A DNA stretch of 51,753 nucleotides, from the NCBI GenBank assembly GCA_964502885.1, contig CAZCXU010000007.1, positions 1 through 51,753 of the forward strand. Direction: 5' to 3'. This stretch comes from XYB1-FULL-44-23 sp964502885 (GTDB taxonomy: Bacteria > Patescibacteriota > Microgenomatia > CAZETR01 > Amesbacteraceae). Made by a program: the position numbers and the translations under genes. Position 1 is the first letter of the stretch, and each line of letters opens with the position of its first letter. The notes beneath the pieces are model-generated. The model ran no database searches. It was not told the DNA's origin and was given only the letters and a program-made list of their open reading frames with translations. This document shows, one piece after another, positions 14,226 to 22,512 of the stretch.

Positions 14226-14828
14226 ATGAAATTCGACCGTAGACAAGTCATTTTGGGAACTTTCATTCTATTTGCATTTTTCTTTTACCTGCTCAAAGAT
14301 CGTGAACGGGTTCTCCCTTCAGGAAAAATCACCACCACTCTTGGTGAAGATCTCAACCTAAACTTCCCCTCACCTGGCACGGAAAACCCCATACCCGGTC
14401 GCCCCATAATCTCAATTTCCACGCACAAAGGACAAATGACCATCGAACTGCGCCCTGACTTAGCCCCTGAAACTGTCATAAATTTTCTCACCAAATGGGC
14501 TAATGGAGATTGCGACGGCCGAATTTTCCATCGCGTAGAAGACTGGGTCATCCAAGGCTGCGATCCTTCGGGTGACGGTACTGGAGGCGAAAACAAACTC
14601 CCCACAGAAGTCTCCAGTACGAGTTTCCTTACCGGAAGTGTTGGCGTAGCCCGCAAGCCATTTCCCAAAAATCTCTCAAACGACTCACAATTCTTCATCG
14701 TAAAAAAAGATTCCACCTTTCTTGATGGTGAATATACATACTTTGGTCGAGTCACCGAAGGGATGGATGTGTTAAACTCCATCGAAGCTGGAGATATCAT
14801 CATATCTACAGATATTCTCACAAAATAA
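14226..14828 (+). CDS. Membrane-anchored cyclophilin-type peptidyl-prolyl isomerase
   Basis: A 200-residue protein. One N-terminal helix (about 9-22) anchors the enzyme outside the membrane or acts as a signal. The cyclophilin domain has the catalytic FHRV (Arg), then VIQGCDPSGDGTGGE, SVGVAR and SQFFIV, all standard active-site segments of the bacterial PpiA/B type. It catalyses cis-trans isomerisation at proline and helps fold exported proteins. A TAATAT box ends eight bases before the ATG, so it may have a leaderless start. It is followed after 6 bp by a trigger-factor gene without a PPIase domain, an apparent division of labour. Confidence 0.92.
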   Translation: MKFDRRQVILGTFILFAFFFYLLKDRERVLPSGKITTTLGEDLNLNFPSPGTENPIPGRPIISISTHKGQMTIELRPDLAPETVINFLTKWANGDCDGRIFHRVEDWVIQGCDPSGDGTGGENKLPTEVSSTSFLTGSVGVARKPFPKNLSNDSQFFIVKKDSTFLDGEYTYFGRVTEGMDVLNSIEAGDIIISTDILTK

Positions 14829-14834
14829 CATTTT

Positions 14835-15575
14835 ATGGCCAAAGCAGACACAAAAAACACCTCCCAGATTACCCGCCTTGATAATGGCAATATCGACATC
14901 AAGCTCACCCTGGCCTGGGCAGAAATTCAAAAAGCCTACGAGTCTCAGGTGGAAAAATCAGTTTCCGAAGCCGAGATTTCCGGCTTCCGCAAAGGCAAAG
15001 CTCCTCGCGACATCGTTGAACCCAAACTTGATAAGTCTGCAATTATGTCAAAGGCTATCGGAGACCTCCTCCCAGAAAAATATGCCGCAGCCGTCAAAGA
15101 AGCAAACATAAAACCCGTTCTCTATCCTCAAATCCGCATCGATAAAGGCGAAAATGGCCAGGATTTTGAATTTACTGCTACAACATGTGAATTGCCCGCT
15201 TTCGAATTGCCCGACTATAAAGAGGCTGCAAAAAAACTTACACCAAAAGAAGGGGAATCAGCCATATCAGCTATTCTAGACCACATCCGCAAAGTCTCAC
15301 CATTAAAAATCCCCGATATTTTAGTGGAAGAAGAATCAAATCACCGCCTGTCTGCCCTTGCAGAAAACCTTACTCAGCTAGGACTCGACATGCAAAAATA
15401 TCTGCAAACCAAAAAGATGACAGCCGAAGATCTCAAGGCCCAGACTGCTGCCTCTTCACGAATTGAGCTGGAAGTAGAGCTTATCCTCTCCAAAATCCAA
15501 GAGACTGAAAAATTGGCCGACCGGACCAAAACTCTTGATTTTCTCAAGGGTCTGATCCCCGAAATCAAGGCCTAG
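14835..15575 (+). CDS. tig: Trigger factor, PPIase-less short form
   Basis: Ribosome-bound chaperone for nascent chains. Its 246 residues are far fewer than the usual 430 or so. The N-terminal domain is intact, with the ribosome-docking signature GFRKGKAP at about 51-58 (the GFRxGxxP motif). The chain then passes straight to a helical region matching the C-terminal arms. The central FKBP-type isomerase domain is missing and the arms are shortened. PPIase-free trigger factors occur in reduced genomes. The cyclophilin gene lies just upstream. Confidence 0.9.
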   Translation: MAKADTKNTSQITRLDNGNIDIKLTLAWAEIQKAYESQVEKSVSEAEISGFRKGKAPRDIVEPKLDKSAIMSKAIGDLLPEKYAAAVKEANIKPVLYPQIRIDKGENGQDFEFTATTCELPAFELPDYKEAAKKLTPKEGESAISAILDHIRKVSPLKIPDILVEEESNHRLSALAENLTQLGLDMQKYLQTKKMTAEDLKAQTAASSRIELEVELILSKIQETEKLADRTKTLDFLKGLIPEIKA

Positions 15576-15604
15576 TTCGGCTGCCCAGGCCAAGCTAATT
15601 GTGC

Positions 15605-15610
15605 TATAAT
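15605..15610 (+). promoter_or_regulatory. -10 box placed for a leaderless GTG start
   Basis: TATAAT exactly six bases before the GTG at 15617, so transcription should begin at or next to the start codon. No Shine-Dalgarno is present. The -35 is poor. Confidence 0.55.
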
Positions 15611-15616
15611 ACAACC

Positions 15617-16261
15617 GTGGCCACATCCTATAGTACATCCAACAAATCAGGGCAAAATCGAAGCAAACTCCAATCTCCGGAGAACTTTCTTGAAGTGCTC
15701 AAAACCCTTCGCACTGACACAAAAGACGAGCTCAAACAACAATCCAAAGCAATTTTTTCCCAGGATATTCCTGAAAGTCTTGGCTTCACTCCAAAAACCG
15801 GAACCCTGAAACCCAATGAAACTTTCTCATTGGCCGACGTTCAAAAAGCCGAAGAAAGAGGCTACCAAAAAGCTGAGGTAAAGTTTTCAAGCGAACTCAA
15901 ATCTTTCAACGATGCCCAGCTCCGCCGTCTCCAGCAGGAAGAAGCTCAGTCCAAACAGCAAATATCTGCCATTCGAGAAGAAATTGCCAAACTGGCCAAG
16001 TCTGTAGGTAGCTTTATGCAGGAAGTTGAGATAGCAACCATGCAAATACCCACAAAGCCCGGAAAATACCACACAAACTTTTACTCTCACCTTAGAACCG
16101 TAATCATTTCCTTAAAGCAAAAAGTCGAATCCTCAAGGTCCTGGTTAGCAGCCAGCAAAGGTCGCAGTCAAAAACAAAGCTATTATTGGGGACAGGTCAA
16201 AAACTCAGGTTCCAAGTTCATGTTGTCATCCGAGCGTTACATGGTTACTTCCACTGGTTAG
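15617..16261 (+). CDS. DUF5660-like protein
   Basis: About 214 residues from GTG 15617. Low-complexity polar N-terminus, a long charged coiled-coil (about 90-140, many Gln/Glu/Lys), then a conserved-looking end: GKYHTNFYSHLRTVI..LKQKVESSRSWLAAS..RSQKQSYYWGQVKNSGSKFMLSSERYM. This is the layout I associate with DUF5660 proteins of Microgenomates. Function is unknown; it is probably cytoplasmic since no signal or membrane helix is present. If the family call is right, it is a useful lineage marker. Confidence 0.7.
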   Translation: MATSYSTSNKSGQNRSKLQSPENFLEVLKTLRTDTKDELKQQSKAIFSQDIPESLGFTPKTGTLKPNETFSLADVQKAEERGYQKAEVKFSSELKSFNDAQLRRLQQEEAQSKQQISAIREEIAKLAKSVGSFMQEVEIATMQIPTKPGKYHTNFYSHLRTVIISLKQKVESSRSWLAASKGRSQKQSYYWGQVKNSGSKFMLSSERYMVTSTG

Positions 16262-16293
16262 ACTTATGGACCTGACCAGTTTTCCTCCACAAG

Positions 16294-17688
16294 ATGAGCC
16301 CCCACTTAAGACTACTTTTAGACTACCTGTCCATACCATCCGTCTCCACCCAGCCGGAGCATTCTTCGGATTGTAAAGCCGCCAGAGACTTCCTTCTCCA
16401 GACTTTCAAAGATATGGGTTTTACTACCCAAACCCTGACAGCACAAACCCACGATTTGGTTTACGCATCCCTTATATCCGACCCCTCAAGACCCACTGTT
16501 CTCATCTATGGGCATTACGACGTACAGCCAGCAGGAGCTCCAAGCCAGTGGACCACACCCGCTTTTACTCCCAGTATCCGCAAGGGGCGTATTTACGCCA
16601 GAGGGGCAAGCGACAACAAGGGGCAATTGGCTATCCATATTCAGGCAGTAAAAGAGCTCCAACAGAAGTTTGCCGGACAAAAGCTCCCTATCAATATCAA
16701 ATTTGCGGTTGAAGGAGAAGAAGAGATTGGTAGCCCCAGTATTGAGAGTCTTGTATCTCGATATCCCGACAATTTTTCCTGCGACTATGTTTTTCTTTCC
16801 GACACCGAAATGGTTTCCGAAGACCATCCCGCCATAGACATCTCTTTGCGTGGAGTCATGGATCTTGAGATCACACTACAAACTGGCAGCCACGACCTCC
16901 ATTCCGGCCAATTTGGCGGTATCGCCCCCAACCCTGCATTCATTCTCTCTGATATTCTTTCTGGTCTCAAATCCGGCTCAGGTCGTATCAATATTCCCGG
17001 GTTTTATTCAAATATTGTTCCCTTGACCGCAAAGGAAACTGCCGATTTCAAGCGACTTGAACCTTTACAAAGTAATTTGCTCAAGGAAGGGCATTTTTAC
17101 TATATTACAAAAGACGATCCCCGCGTCTCTCTAAATCGCAGACGCTGGAGCGAACCAACTCTGGACATCACCGGACTGGACTCCGGCTATACCGGTCACG
17201 GTACGAAAACCATTATCCCCAATACGGCCACCGCCAAATTAAGTATTCGTCTTGTTCCAAATCAGGATCCGCTCAAAATTTACTCTGGTTTAGTCAAATA
17301 TCTCAACCGCCTCATCCCCAAGCGCTGTGTCTATTCCGTAAATTATTATCCAGTCGTTTTACCATACAAAGCTCCGTCCATTCACCCCATATATCAGTTG
17401 GCAAAAGACTGCCTCAGGGCCAGTTTTCAAAATCCGGCCGTGTTTACAGGTCAGGGGGGTTCTATTGGCTTCGTTCCTGCTCTTGCCGCCAAATTACAAG
17501 TTCCCTGTGTTCTTATTGGATTTGGTCTTCCGGATGACAACGTCCATGCGCCAAACGAATTTCTTTCTCTATCCAACTACTTCAAAGGAATTTCTTCCCT
17601 TGTTCAGATATATTCCCAGCTTCCCAATCTGCAAAAAACAATCAACTTGACAACAAATTACTACAAGTCTACAATTGCGCAAACATGA
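16294..17688 (+). CDS. M20-family metallopeptidase (dipeptidase type)
   Basis: A 464-residue protein with two metal-binding halves around a dimerisation domain. Metal ligands are visible: His/Asp in YGHYDVQ, bridging Asp in ARGASDNKG, catalytic Glu and ligand in EGEEEIGS, Asp in SDTEM, and a late His in NVHAPNEFL. The dimerisation domain carries LHSGQFGG. This matches the CNDP/PepV-like M20 branch that cleaves dipeptides or acylated amino acids in the cytosol. No signal peptide is present. The stop overlaps the start of a 29-residue ORF by 4 bp. A second, smaller M20 gene lies downstream, and the pair flanks a methyltransferase/ATP-grasp unit. Confidence 0.92.
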   Translation: MSPHLRLLLDYLSIPSVSTQPEHSSDCKAARDFLLQTFKDMGFTTQTLTAQTHDLVYASLISDPSRPTVLIYGHYDVQPAGAPSQWTTPAFTPSIRKGRIYARGASDNKGQLAIHIQAVKELQQKFAGQKLPINIKFAVEGEEEIGSPSIESLVSRYPDNFSCDYVFLSDTEMVSEDHPAIDISLRGVMDLEITLQTGSHDLHSGQFGGIAPNPAFILSDILSGLKSGSGRINIPGFYSNIVPLTAKETADFKRLEPLQSNLLKEGHFYYITKDDPRVSLNRRRWSEPTLDITGLDSGYTGHGTKTIIPNTATAKLSIRLVPNQDPLKIYSGLVKYLNRLIPKRCVYSVNYYPVVLPYKAPSIHPIYQLAKDCLRASFQNPAVFTGQGGSIGFVPALAAKLQVPCVLIGFGLPDDNVHAPNEFLSLSNYFKGISSLVQIYSQLPNLQKTINLTTNYYKSTIAQT

Positions 17689-17774
17689 CACACATGGCGT
17701 CCTCCCTAATTATTATTGCCGCTCTAGTCCTCTTTATGAGGATCGGGCACAACGTGGGAGGAACCTTTAAGTAA
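17685..17774 (+). CDS. 29-residue single-helix membrane peptide (candidate)
   Basis: A short frame beginning at the ATGA overlap with the M20 stop. The sequence MTHMASSLIIIAALVLFMRI forms one hydrophobic helix with a short basic tail (GHNVGGTFK). A strong terminator follows 30 bp later. Overlapping start, hydrophobic content and terminator position make translation plausible, but no homologue is known to me. It could be a regulatory membrane peptide or a chance frame. Confidence 0.4.
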   Translation: MTHMASSLIIIAALVLFMRIGHNVGGTFK

Positions 17775-17803
17775 GCATAGCCCAAATTAAATAACCAAGA
17801 ACA

Positions 17804-17829
17804 AACCTCCCACAGGGAGGTTTTTTTAT
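17804..17829 (+). terminator. Rho-independent terminator
   Basis: Perfect 8-bp stem AACCTCCC/GGGAGGTT with a 3-nt loop and a run of T (17821-17827). It closes the unit that ends with the M20 peptidase and small peptide. Confidence 0.9.
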
Positions 17830-17841
17830 TTTCATACACAT

Positions 17842-18639
17842 ATGTCAAATCAAGAATGGTGGGTCAATCGTTACAGCGAAACTGGTCTTCCAGCCTATAT
17901 GCTGTCCCATGGAGAGCAAACCGCCCAAACTCAAACTCAGCTTGAAGTAACAGCACTCGATGAGCTCATCACTACCCACAAACCCGACTGGAAGAACAAT
18001 CCAATTTTAGACGTTGCTGGGGGAATGGGTCGTCATGCTGCCGGCTTTATTACCCAAGGTTGCAACCATGTAACAGTACTGGACCAATCCTTACCCTTCT
18101 TGAAAATGGGTCAGGAAATGGCAATCAAAGCAGGACTAGTAGGACGAATAAATTTCGTCAAAGGCGACGCCAGATCAATCCACACACTTGGAATGACTTT
18201 CCCAACAATTACTTGTTTAGGAAATAGTGTTTTAGGTTATTCCACACGTCGCGAAGATGATGAAGCCTTCTTACATAGCGTCTCCCAATCCCTCGATCCA
18301 AAAGATGGATTATTTTTATTAGACGTTCAAGATGGGGAACGAATGAGACAACAATATTCTTCTCCTCAAACAGAGGTTAAATTCAGCCAAGGACATCGCA
18401 TTGCCACAACGAGGCACTTTTCAAATGGTCGCATCGAAGTACAGGAAGAAATTACATCTGGACCACGAATTGTCTCGACAGCAAATTTTTCTATGCGCCC
18501 ATACTCAGAACAGGAAGTGTTCGGGATGTTGCAAGCAGCTGGCTTTACTTCATATTCAAACGGTCACTCAATAGTAGTTCCCGGGGCAACAGGAACAATG
18601 GCAAATCGAATGTTATATATCGCTCGAAAAAATGAATAA
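17842..18639 (+). CDS. Class I SAM-dependent methyltransferase
   Basis: A 265-residue protein. The SAM-binding loop is ILDVAGGMGRHAAGF at about 54-68, followed by VTVLDQSLPFLKMG (acidic motif II) and a DAR motif. TCLGNSVLGYSTRREDDEAFLHSVSQSLDPKDGLFLLDV is the region of small-molecule methyltransferases such as glycine N-methyltransferase-like enzymes. The start overlaps nothing, but the stop overlaps the ATP-grasp gene by 8 bp, so the two proteins are translationally coupled and probably share a pathway. The substrate is unknown. An amino acid or peptide is plausible given the partner. Confidence 0.85.
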   Translation: MSNQEWWVNRYSETGLPAYMLSHGEQTAQTQTQLEVTALDELITTHKPDWKNNPILDVAGGMGRHAAGFITQGCNHVTVLDQSLPFLKMGQEMAIKAGLVGRINFVKGDARSIHTLGMTFPTITCLGNSVLGYSTRREDDEAFLHSVSQSLDPKDGLFLLDVQDGERMRQQYSSPQTEVKFSQGHRIATTRHFSNGRIEVQEEITSGPRIVSTANFSMRPYSEQEVFGMLQAAGFTSYSNGHSIVVPGATGTMANRMLYIARKNE

Positions 18640-20071
18640 AGAAATCGAGAAATCGCCGTCCCAACAAGAACGCCAAGATCTTGGACGAAAATTGTCCAGT
18701 TATTTTTCTGAATACCGAATAGTGTTCGTGGGTAACGTCCCCCACGCCCTCCCCCCAGCATCTCGCACCGCACTTACCAACCACACCGTTCCCCCTGGTG
18801 CATATGAAGGGCGTATGCCTTGGATTGCTGCTGCATATAGGCTTCCTGAAGCACCTATCGTAGTAATGCAAGAAAACCCGGTACCTGCTGAAATCTCTCT
18901 TCTCAAAGAAATTTGCACCCAACACGAAATACCACCTCCAGAAGTTGTAATTGTCCCCAAATTCTCGTATTCAGAAGTGCCAGTAACCGCATTAGAGCAA
19001 TATATGGGCAAACCCGCATTTGTCCATCCCTTCATAGGCTCACGCGAGCTCCAATTGCAAAACACGACTCCAGACGCAGCACGTTATAACAATAAGGCCC
19101 AAATGAAACTCATGATGCGCGATGCGGGAATGGGCAACAACATTGTTGATGGCGTCGAGGTAATAGCAAACGAGGGCGACACTGCCAATTCCATGGCAAA
19201 TAAAATTTCTGAGGCGATATCTCAGGTCGATTTCCCCATAGCCTGGGTAAAACTTGGCGAAAGCGCCAGTGGCATGGGCACAAATCGTGTAGACGTTCAA
19301 CGTTTTAAATCTGACACAACTTACCAAGCAGAAATGCAAATTAATTTCCACAAAATGTTTACATCCGAAGGTAAGGAATACCCTGCGGATGTAGTCATAG
19401 AAAAAGAAGTGGCTTTCGGGCAAGCTCAAGGCTATTCCGACTACGGCGCAAGAGGATATTTATTGCCCAACGGAGAATTTAAATTCTTTTCAGTCGGAAG
19501 AGTCGTCTCCACATCAGAAGGCGTGTATCAGGGAATGATAATGGCTTCTCCTGAAAAAGCTGATCTCATTGGCCTCAGCCCTAGCGGCATCTCTGAGGTA
19601 AAACGCCTGATGTCTCGCTTTGCCCAGGCAGTTCATTTACTGGGATATTGGGGGCCTGTTAATTTAGACATGTTTATTGCCAAAAATCCCTATGAAAGTC
19701 CGGGCAAAGTTCATGATTGGAATATGCGGGACGGGGGCAGCTCGGCAAGTGGCAATATAGCCAGTTTAATTTCTGACGGCGCAGCAATAGACATAGATCT
19801 CAAACTGAACACACCAACCGCTTTGTCTGAAAATCAGGGAAACCATCTCGTTGAAACGCTGTGGCGGGAGGAACATGCCGTAACATATGCCACCACTTTT
19901 CTTCGTCATCCGAAAAAAACCGGCTCAGACTGGTCACACACCGTTAAACTGATCGTCCCAATATCCGGTTCCGTTGATAGTGATCAGTCCGCATTGGATC
20001 AGATTCATTGGGTCTGTGATGTCCTCAACACCAAAAACCTCGGCTCTTTTGAGTTCGAGGAGCCAAAGTAA
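18632..20071 (+). CDS. ATP-grasp ligase with pre-ATP-grasp domain (PGM1-like)
   Basis: A 479-residue protein. The first 150 residues look like a pre-ATP-grasp Rossmann-like domain (YRIVFVGNVPHALP...). NNKAQMKLMMRDAGM opens the ATP-grasp fold. WVKLGESASGMGTNRV carries the nucleotide-binding Lys and Gly-rich loop, VVIEKEVAF the hinge, and LDMFIAK with WNMRDGGSS supplies the metal-binding Asp/Asn and Arg. These enzymes join a carboxylate to an amine using ATP. The layout resembles the peptide ligase PGM1 family. It is coupled to the methyltransferase and followed by an M20 peptidase, suggesting synthesis and turnover of a small peptide or amino-acid conjugate (inferred). Confidence 0.75.
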   Translation: MNKEIEKSPSQQERQDLGRKLSSYFSEYRIVFVGNVPHALPPASRTALTNHTVPPGAYEGRMPWIAAAYRLPEAPIVVMQENPVPAEISLLKEICTQHEIPPPEVVIVPKFSYSEVPVTALEQYMGKPAFVHPFIGSRELQLQNTTPDAARYNNKAQMKLMMRDAGMGNNIVDGVEVIANEGDTANSMANKISEAISQVDFPIAWVKLGESASGMGTNRVDVQRFKSDTTYQAEMQINFHKMFTSEGKEYPADVVIEKEVAFGQAQGYSDYGARGYLLPNGEFKFFSVGRVVSTSEGVYQGMIMASPEKADLIGLSPSGISEVKRLMSRFAQAVHLLGYWGPVNLDMFIAKNPYESPGKVHDWNMRDGGSSASGNIASLISDGAAIDIDLKLNTPTALSENQGNHLVETLWREEHAVTYATTFLRHPKKTGSDWSHTVKLIVPISGSVDSDQSALDQIHWVCDVLNTKNLGSFEFEEPK

Positions 20072-20102
20072 TTATTTGATTAACTGGTGCTATCATTCAA
20101 AC

Positions 20103-21170
20103 ATGACTCCGCAATTAACTCTTACCTCTAAGCTAATGTCCATTCCTTCCACAAAGGAATCCCCCAGTCAGCTCCTATCAGTGCTGGAATTAGTCAAAAC
20201 CGAACTTTCCGGTTTCAACTACAAAGAATTTACCAATGCCGGTATTCCTAGTTTGCTTTTCTATAACGCTAAAGAAGTTCCGGAAAAATTCAAAATCATT
20301 CTCAACGCCCATCTCGATGTTGTTCCCGGCCGTCCGGACCAGTATCAGGCAAAAACCCAGGACGGGAAACTTTGGGGTAGGGGAGCCATAGATATGAAAG
20401 GCGGAGCTGCCTGTGAAATTCTCGCCTTCAAATCGCTTGCCAAAAAAGTTAATTACCCTCTTGGCCTTCAATTAGTTACCGACGAAGAGGTGGGCGGATT
20501 CCACGGTACAAAATATCAGATAGACCAGGGAGTTACTGCCGACTTCGTCATTGCTGGCGAGCCTACCGATCTTGATCTAAACAACGAAGCCAAAGGTATT
20601 GCCTGGGTAAACGTCAAAGCCGCAGGCACGCCCGGACACGGAGCCTACCCATGGAAAGGCGACAATGCCCTTTGGAAAATTCATGACTTTTTAGCTCGTC
20701 TCAAAACCCATTATTCGCTTCCCGAAAGAGAAGCTTGGGTTACCACTGTCAATCTGGCAAAAATTGGCACCTCAAACGAAACCTACAATAAAATTCCCGA
20801 CGAAGCAGAAGTGCGATTAGATTTCCGCTATGTACCCAGTGACACCGACACTATCATGGGTACCATCAAACAGCTCGCGGGGCCAGATCTCGATGTCCAG
20901 TTTATTACCAAAGAACCATCCCAGCACACCGACAAATCAAATCGATACCTAAAATATTTAGCCGAAACAATCACGGAATCAACCGGCAAACCTCCGAAAT
21001 TTATTCAAAAACATGGCGCCTCAGACATTCGCCACTACGACCGCATCAAAGTTCCCGGAGTCTGTTTCGGGCCTACCGGCGACGGTCTCCACTCCGATCA
21101 GGAATGGGTAGATATATCTAGCCTCAATACATACTCCGAGATTCTCGAGACCTTCCTCATGAGTTTGTAG
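20103..21170 (+). CDS. M20-family metallopeptidase (ArgE/DapE-like)
   Basis: About 355 residues from ATG 20103. A TATCAT box ends six bases upstream, so a leaderless start is likely; the open frame runs further up without a good start. Metal sites: NAHLDVVPG (His, Asp), GRGAIDMKGG (bridging Asp), VTDEEVGG (catalytic Glu and Glu ligand), AGEPT, and a late DGLHSDQE His. GTPGHGAYPW is the dimerisation-domain motif. This is the deacylase/deacetylase-like branch that removes acyl groups from amino acids or splits small peptides. It lies 31 bp after the ATP-grasp gene on the same strand. Confidence 0.9.
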   Translation: MTPQLTLTSKLMSIPSTKESPSQLLSVLELVKTELSGFNYKEFTNAGIPSLLFYNAKEVPEKFKIILNAHLDVVPGRPDQYQAKTQDGKLWGRGAIDMKGGAACEILAFKSLAKKVNYPLGLQLVTDEEVGGFHGTKYQIDQGVTADFVIAGEPTDLDLNNEAKGIAWVNVKAAGTPGHGAYPWKGDNALWKIHDFLARLKTHYSLPEREAWVTTVNLAKIGTSNETYNKIPDEAEVRLDFRYVPSDTDTIMGTIKQLAGPDLDVQFITKEPSQHTDKSNRYLKYLAETITESTGKPPKFIQKHGASDIRHYDRIKVPGVCFGPTGDGLHSDQEWVDISSLNTYSEILETFLMSL

Positions 21171-21191
21171 TAAAATAGACGGGTCCTAATT

Positions 21192-21263
21192 GGGCACTTA
21201 GCTCAGGAGTAGAGCGTCTCATTGACATTGAGAAGGTCAGGGGTGCGAAACCCTTAGTGCCCA
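21192..21263 (+). tRNA. tRNA-Val(GAC)
   Basis: Acceptor GGGCACT/AGTGCCC and anticodon loop TTGACAT (GAC). The T loop is TGCGAAA with G at residue 55. CCA is not encoded. A TAAAAT box lies at 21171-21176. No partial copy is seen next to this tRNA. Confidence 0.93.
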
Positions 21264-21279
21264 CCGTTTTTCAAAAAAG

Positions 21280-22107
21280 ATGCTTTTAGGCGCACACGTC
21301 TCCATAGCCGGCGGATTTGATAAATGCATCGATCGTATAGTGGATCTGGGTGGCAACACCCTTATGACATTTGCCTCATCGCCTAGATCGCTTCAGACAA
21401 AAGAGTTTTCCGTTGGCGAGTTGGAGTTATATCAGAACAAAAAACAAAAAAACTCTATCGGCCCGCATTTCTTTCATGGGGTCTATCTCATAAATCTCGC
21501 CACCTCCAAACCTGACTATCTTCAAGCATCCATAGATTCACTCATCTTTTATCAAAAGCTGGCACAAGAAATCGGTGGAGTCGGCACAATATTTCACATC
21601 GGCAGCCACCAAGGTAGGGGATTCAATAGTGTTTTCCCGCAAATCACTGATGCAATAAAACGGATTCTTGATCACACTTCCGGACCTAGCAAACTTTATC
21701 TCGAAAACGCTGCCGGACACCAAGGAGTGATAGGCGACAATTTTGAAGAATTGTCCCAAATCATGAACGTAATAAATGTTCCCGACCGTTTAGCTGTTTG
21801 TCTGGACACCCAACACGCTTTTGCCAGCGGAATTCCCATCTCAAACCTCCTCCGTCAGTTTGACTCACAAATAGGCCTCAAACACCTAGGTGTTATCCAC
21901 TTCAATGAATCTCTGGTCGAGTTCAACTCACACAGAGACCGACACGCAAACTTGGGAGAAGGAAAAATTGGCCTATCCGAAATGAAAGCTTTTCTCAATA
22001 GTCCACAGCTTACAAATATCCCCTTTATCCTCGAAACCCCCGGTCAAAATCACTCCGGACCAAGAAAACAGGACCTGGATATATTGAAATCCCTGCAAAA
22101 CAAATGA
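21280..22107 (+). CDS. nfo: Endonuclease IV (AP endonuclease)
   Basis: A 275-residue TIM-barrel enzyme that cleaves DNA 5' of abasic sites in base-excision repair. Zinc ligands are visible in order: GAHVSIAGG start, HIGSHQG (His), LENAAG (Glu), VCLDTQHAFASG (Asp, His), HFNES, HRDRHANLGEG (His, Asp, His) and ILETPG (Glu). The length is usual for the family. Its last bases overlap the start of a small gene (ATGA), so the two are coupled. It starts 16 bp after tRNA-Val. Confidence 0.95.
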   Translation: MLLGAHVSIAGGFDKCIDRIVDLGGNTLMTFASSPRSLQTKEFSVGELELYQNKKQKNSIGPHFFHGVYLINLATSKPDYLQASIDSLIFYQKLAQEIGGVGTIFHIGSHQGRGFNSVFPQITDAIKRILDHTSGPSKLYLENAAGHQGVIGDNFEELSQIMNVINVPDRLAVCLDTQHAFASGIPISNLLRQFDSQIGLKHLGVIHFNESLVEFNSHRDRHANLGEGKIGLSEMKAFLNSPQLTNIPFILETPGQNHSGPRKQDLDILKSLQNK

Positions 22108-22373
22108 AAGAAATCATGTCACCAGCCGTTCTAGAAACTGTTATTACCTTACCATTCAAATCTTCCTGTCAACAAGACAAAGCCGCTGAGGCACTTCAAG
22201 CCTACCTATATCCGGACGGAAGCATCATAAGCGGAAGAAACGAATTAGTAAATATCAAGATTGGTCAAAAAAAAGTTGTCGTGGAAGTTCTACGAATATA
22301 TGACGAAAATGCACTAGAAAACATCTGCTCAAACAAGCTATTTGACAATCCCACCGTCTCAGGTGCAAAATAA
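22104..22373 (+). CDS. Small conserved-looking protein, function unknown
   Basis: An 89-residue protein. The predicted order is strand (LETVITLPF), helix (QQDKAAEALQAYL), strands (LVNIKIGQKKVVVEVLRI) and helix (DENALENICSNKLF). That pattern is reminiscent of the small Pcc1 dimerisation subunit of the KEOPS tRNA-modification complex, but the similarity is in fold order only and I would not name it. It is coupled to nfo through a 4-bp overlap. Confidence 0.5.
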   Translation: MKEIMSPAVLETVITLPFKSSCQQDKAAEALQAYLYPDGSIISGRNELVNIKIGQKKVVVEVLRIYDENALENICSNKLFDNPTVSGAK

Positions 22374-22396
22374 CGCTAATAAATTTTGACGTTCGC

Positions 22397-22453
22397 ATGA
22401 GATCTCACCAACCTCAAAGTCAAAAGCCGCTATTGCTAAAAATAGTTTATTAA
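22397..22453 (+). other. Short leader ORF upstream of thrS
   Basis: An 18-codon frame (MRSHQPQSQKPLLLKIVY) whose TAA stop overlaps the base of the following terminator-like stem. Such placement is typical of leader peptides that control attenuation, but it has no Thr codons. Translation is unproven. Confidence 0.25.
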
Positions 22454-22512
22454 GCCACCATAGTAGTCAGATGGGACCCCGGGTCTGACAAACGGGTGGT
22501 TTTATTTTTTTT
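22452..22512 (+). promoter_or_regulatory. Terminator/attenuator hairpin at the thrS start
   Basis: Outer stem CCACC/GGTGG (22455-22459/22495-22499). A second stem GTCAGA/TCTGAC (22466-22471/22484-22489) lies inside it, and TTTTATTTTTTTT follows and touches the thrS ATG. The loop contains TGGGACCCCG, which fits the T-box core UGGNACCNCG, but no room for a Stem I is apparent. Regulation by premature termination is inferred. Confidence 0.55.

Noticed and set aside
22466..22489. T-box riboswitch of thrS
   Set aside because: The UGGNACCNCG core is present, but the helix after the bulge is too short and there is no Stem I or specifier loop in the 80 or so bases available. Kept only as a possible attenuator.
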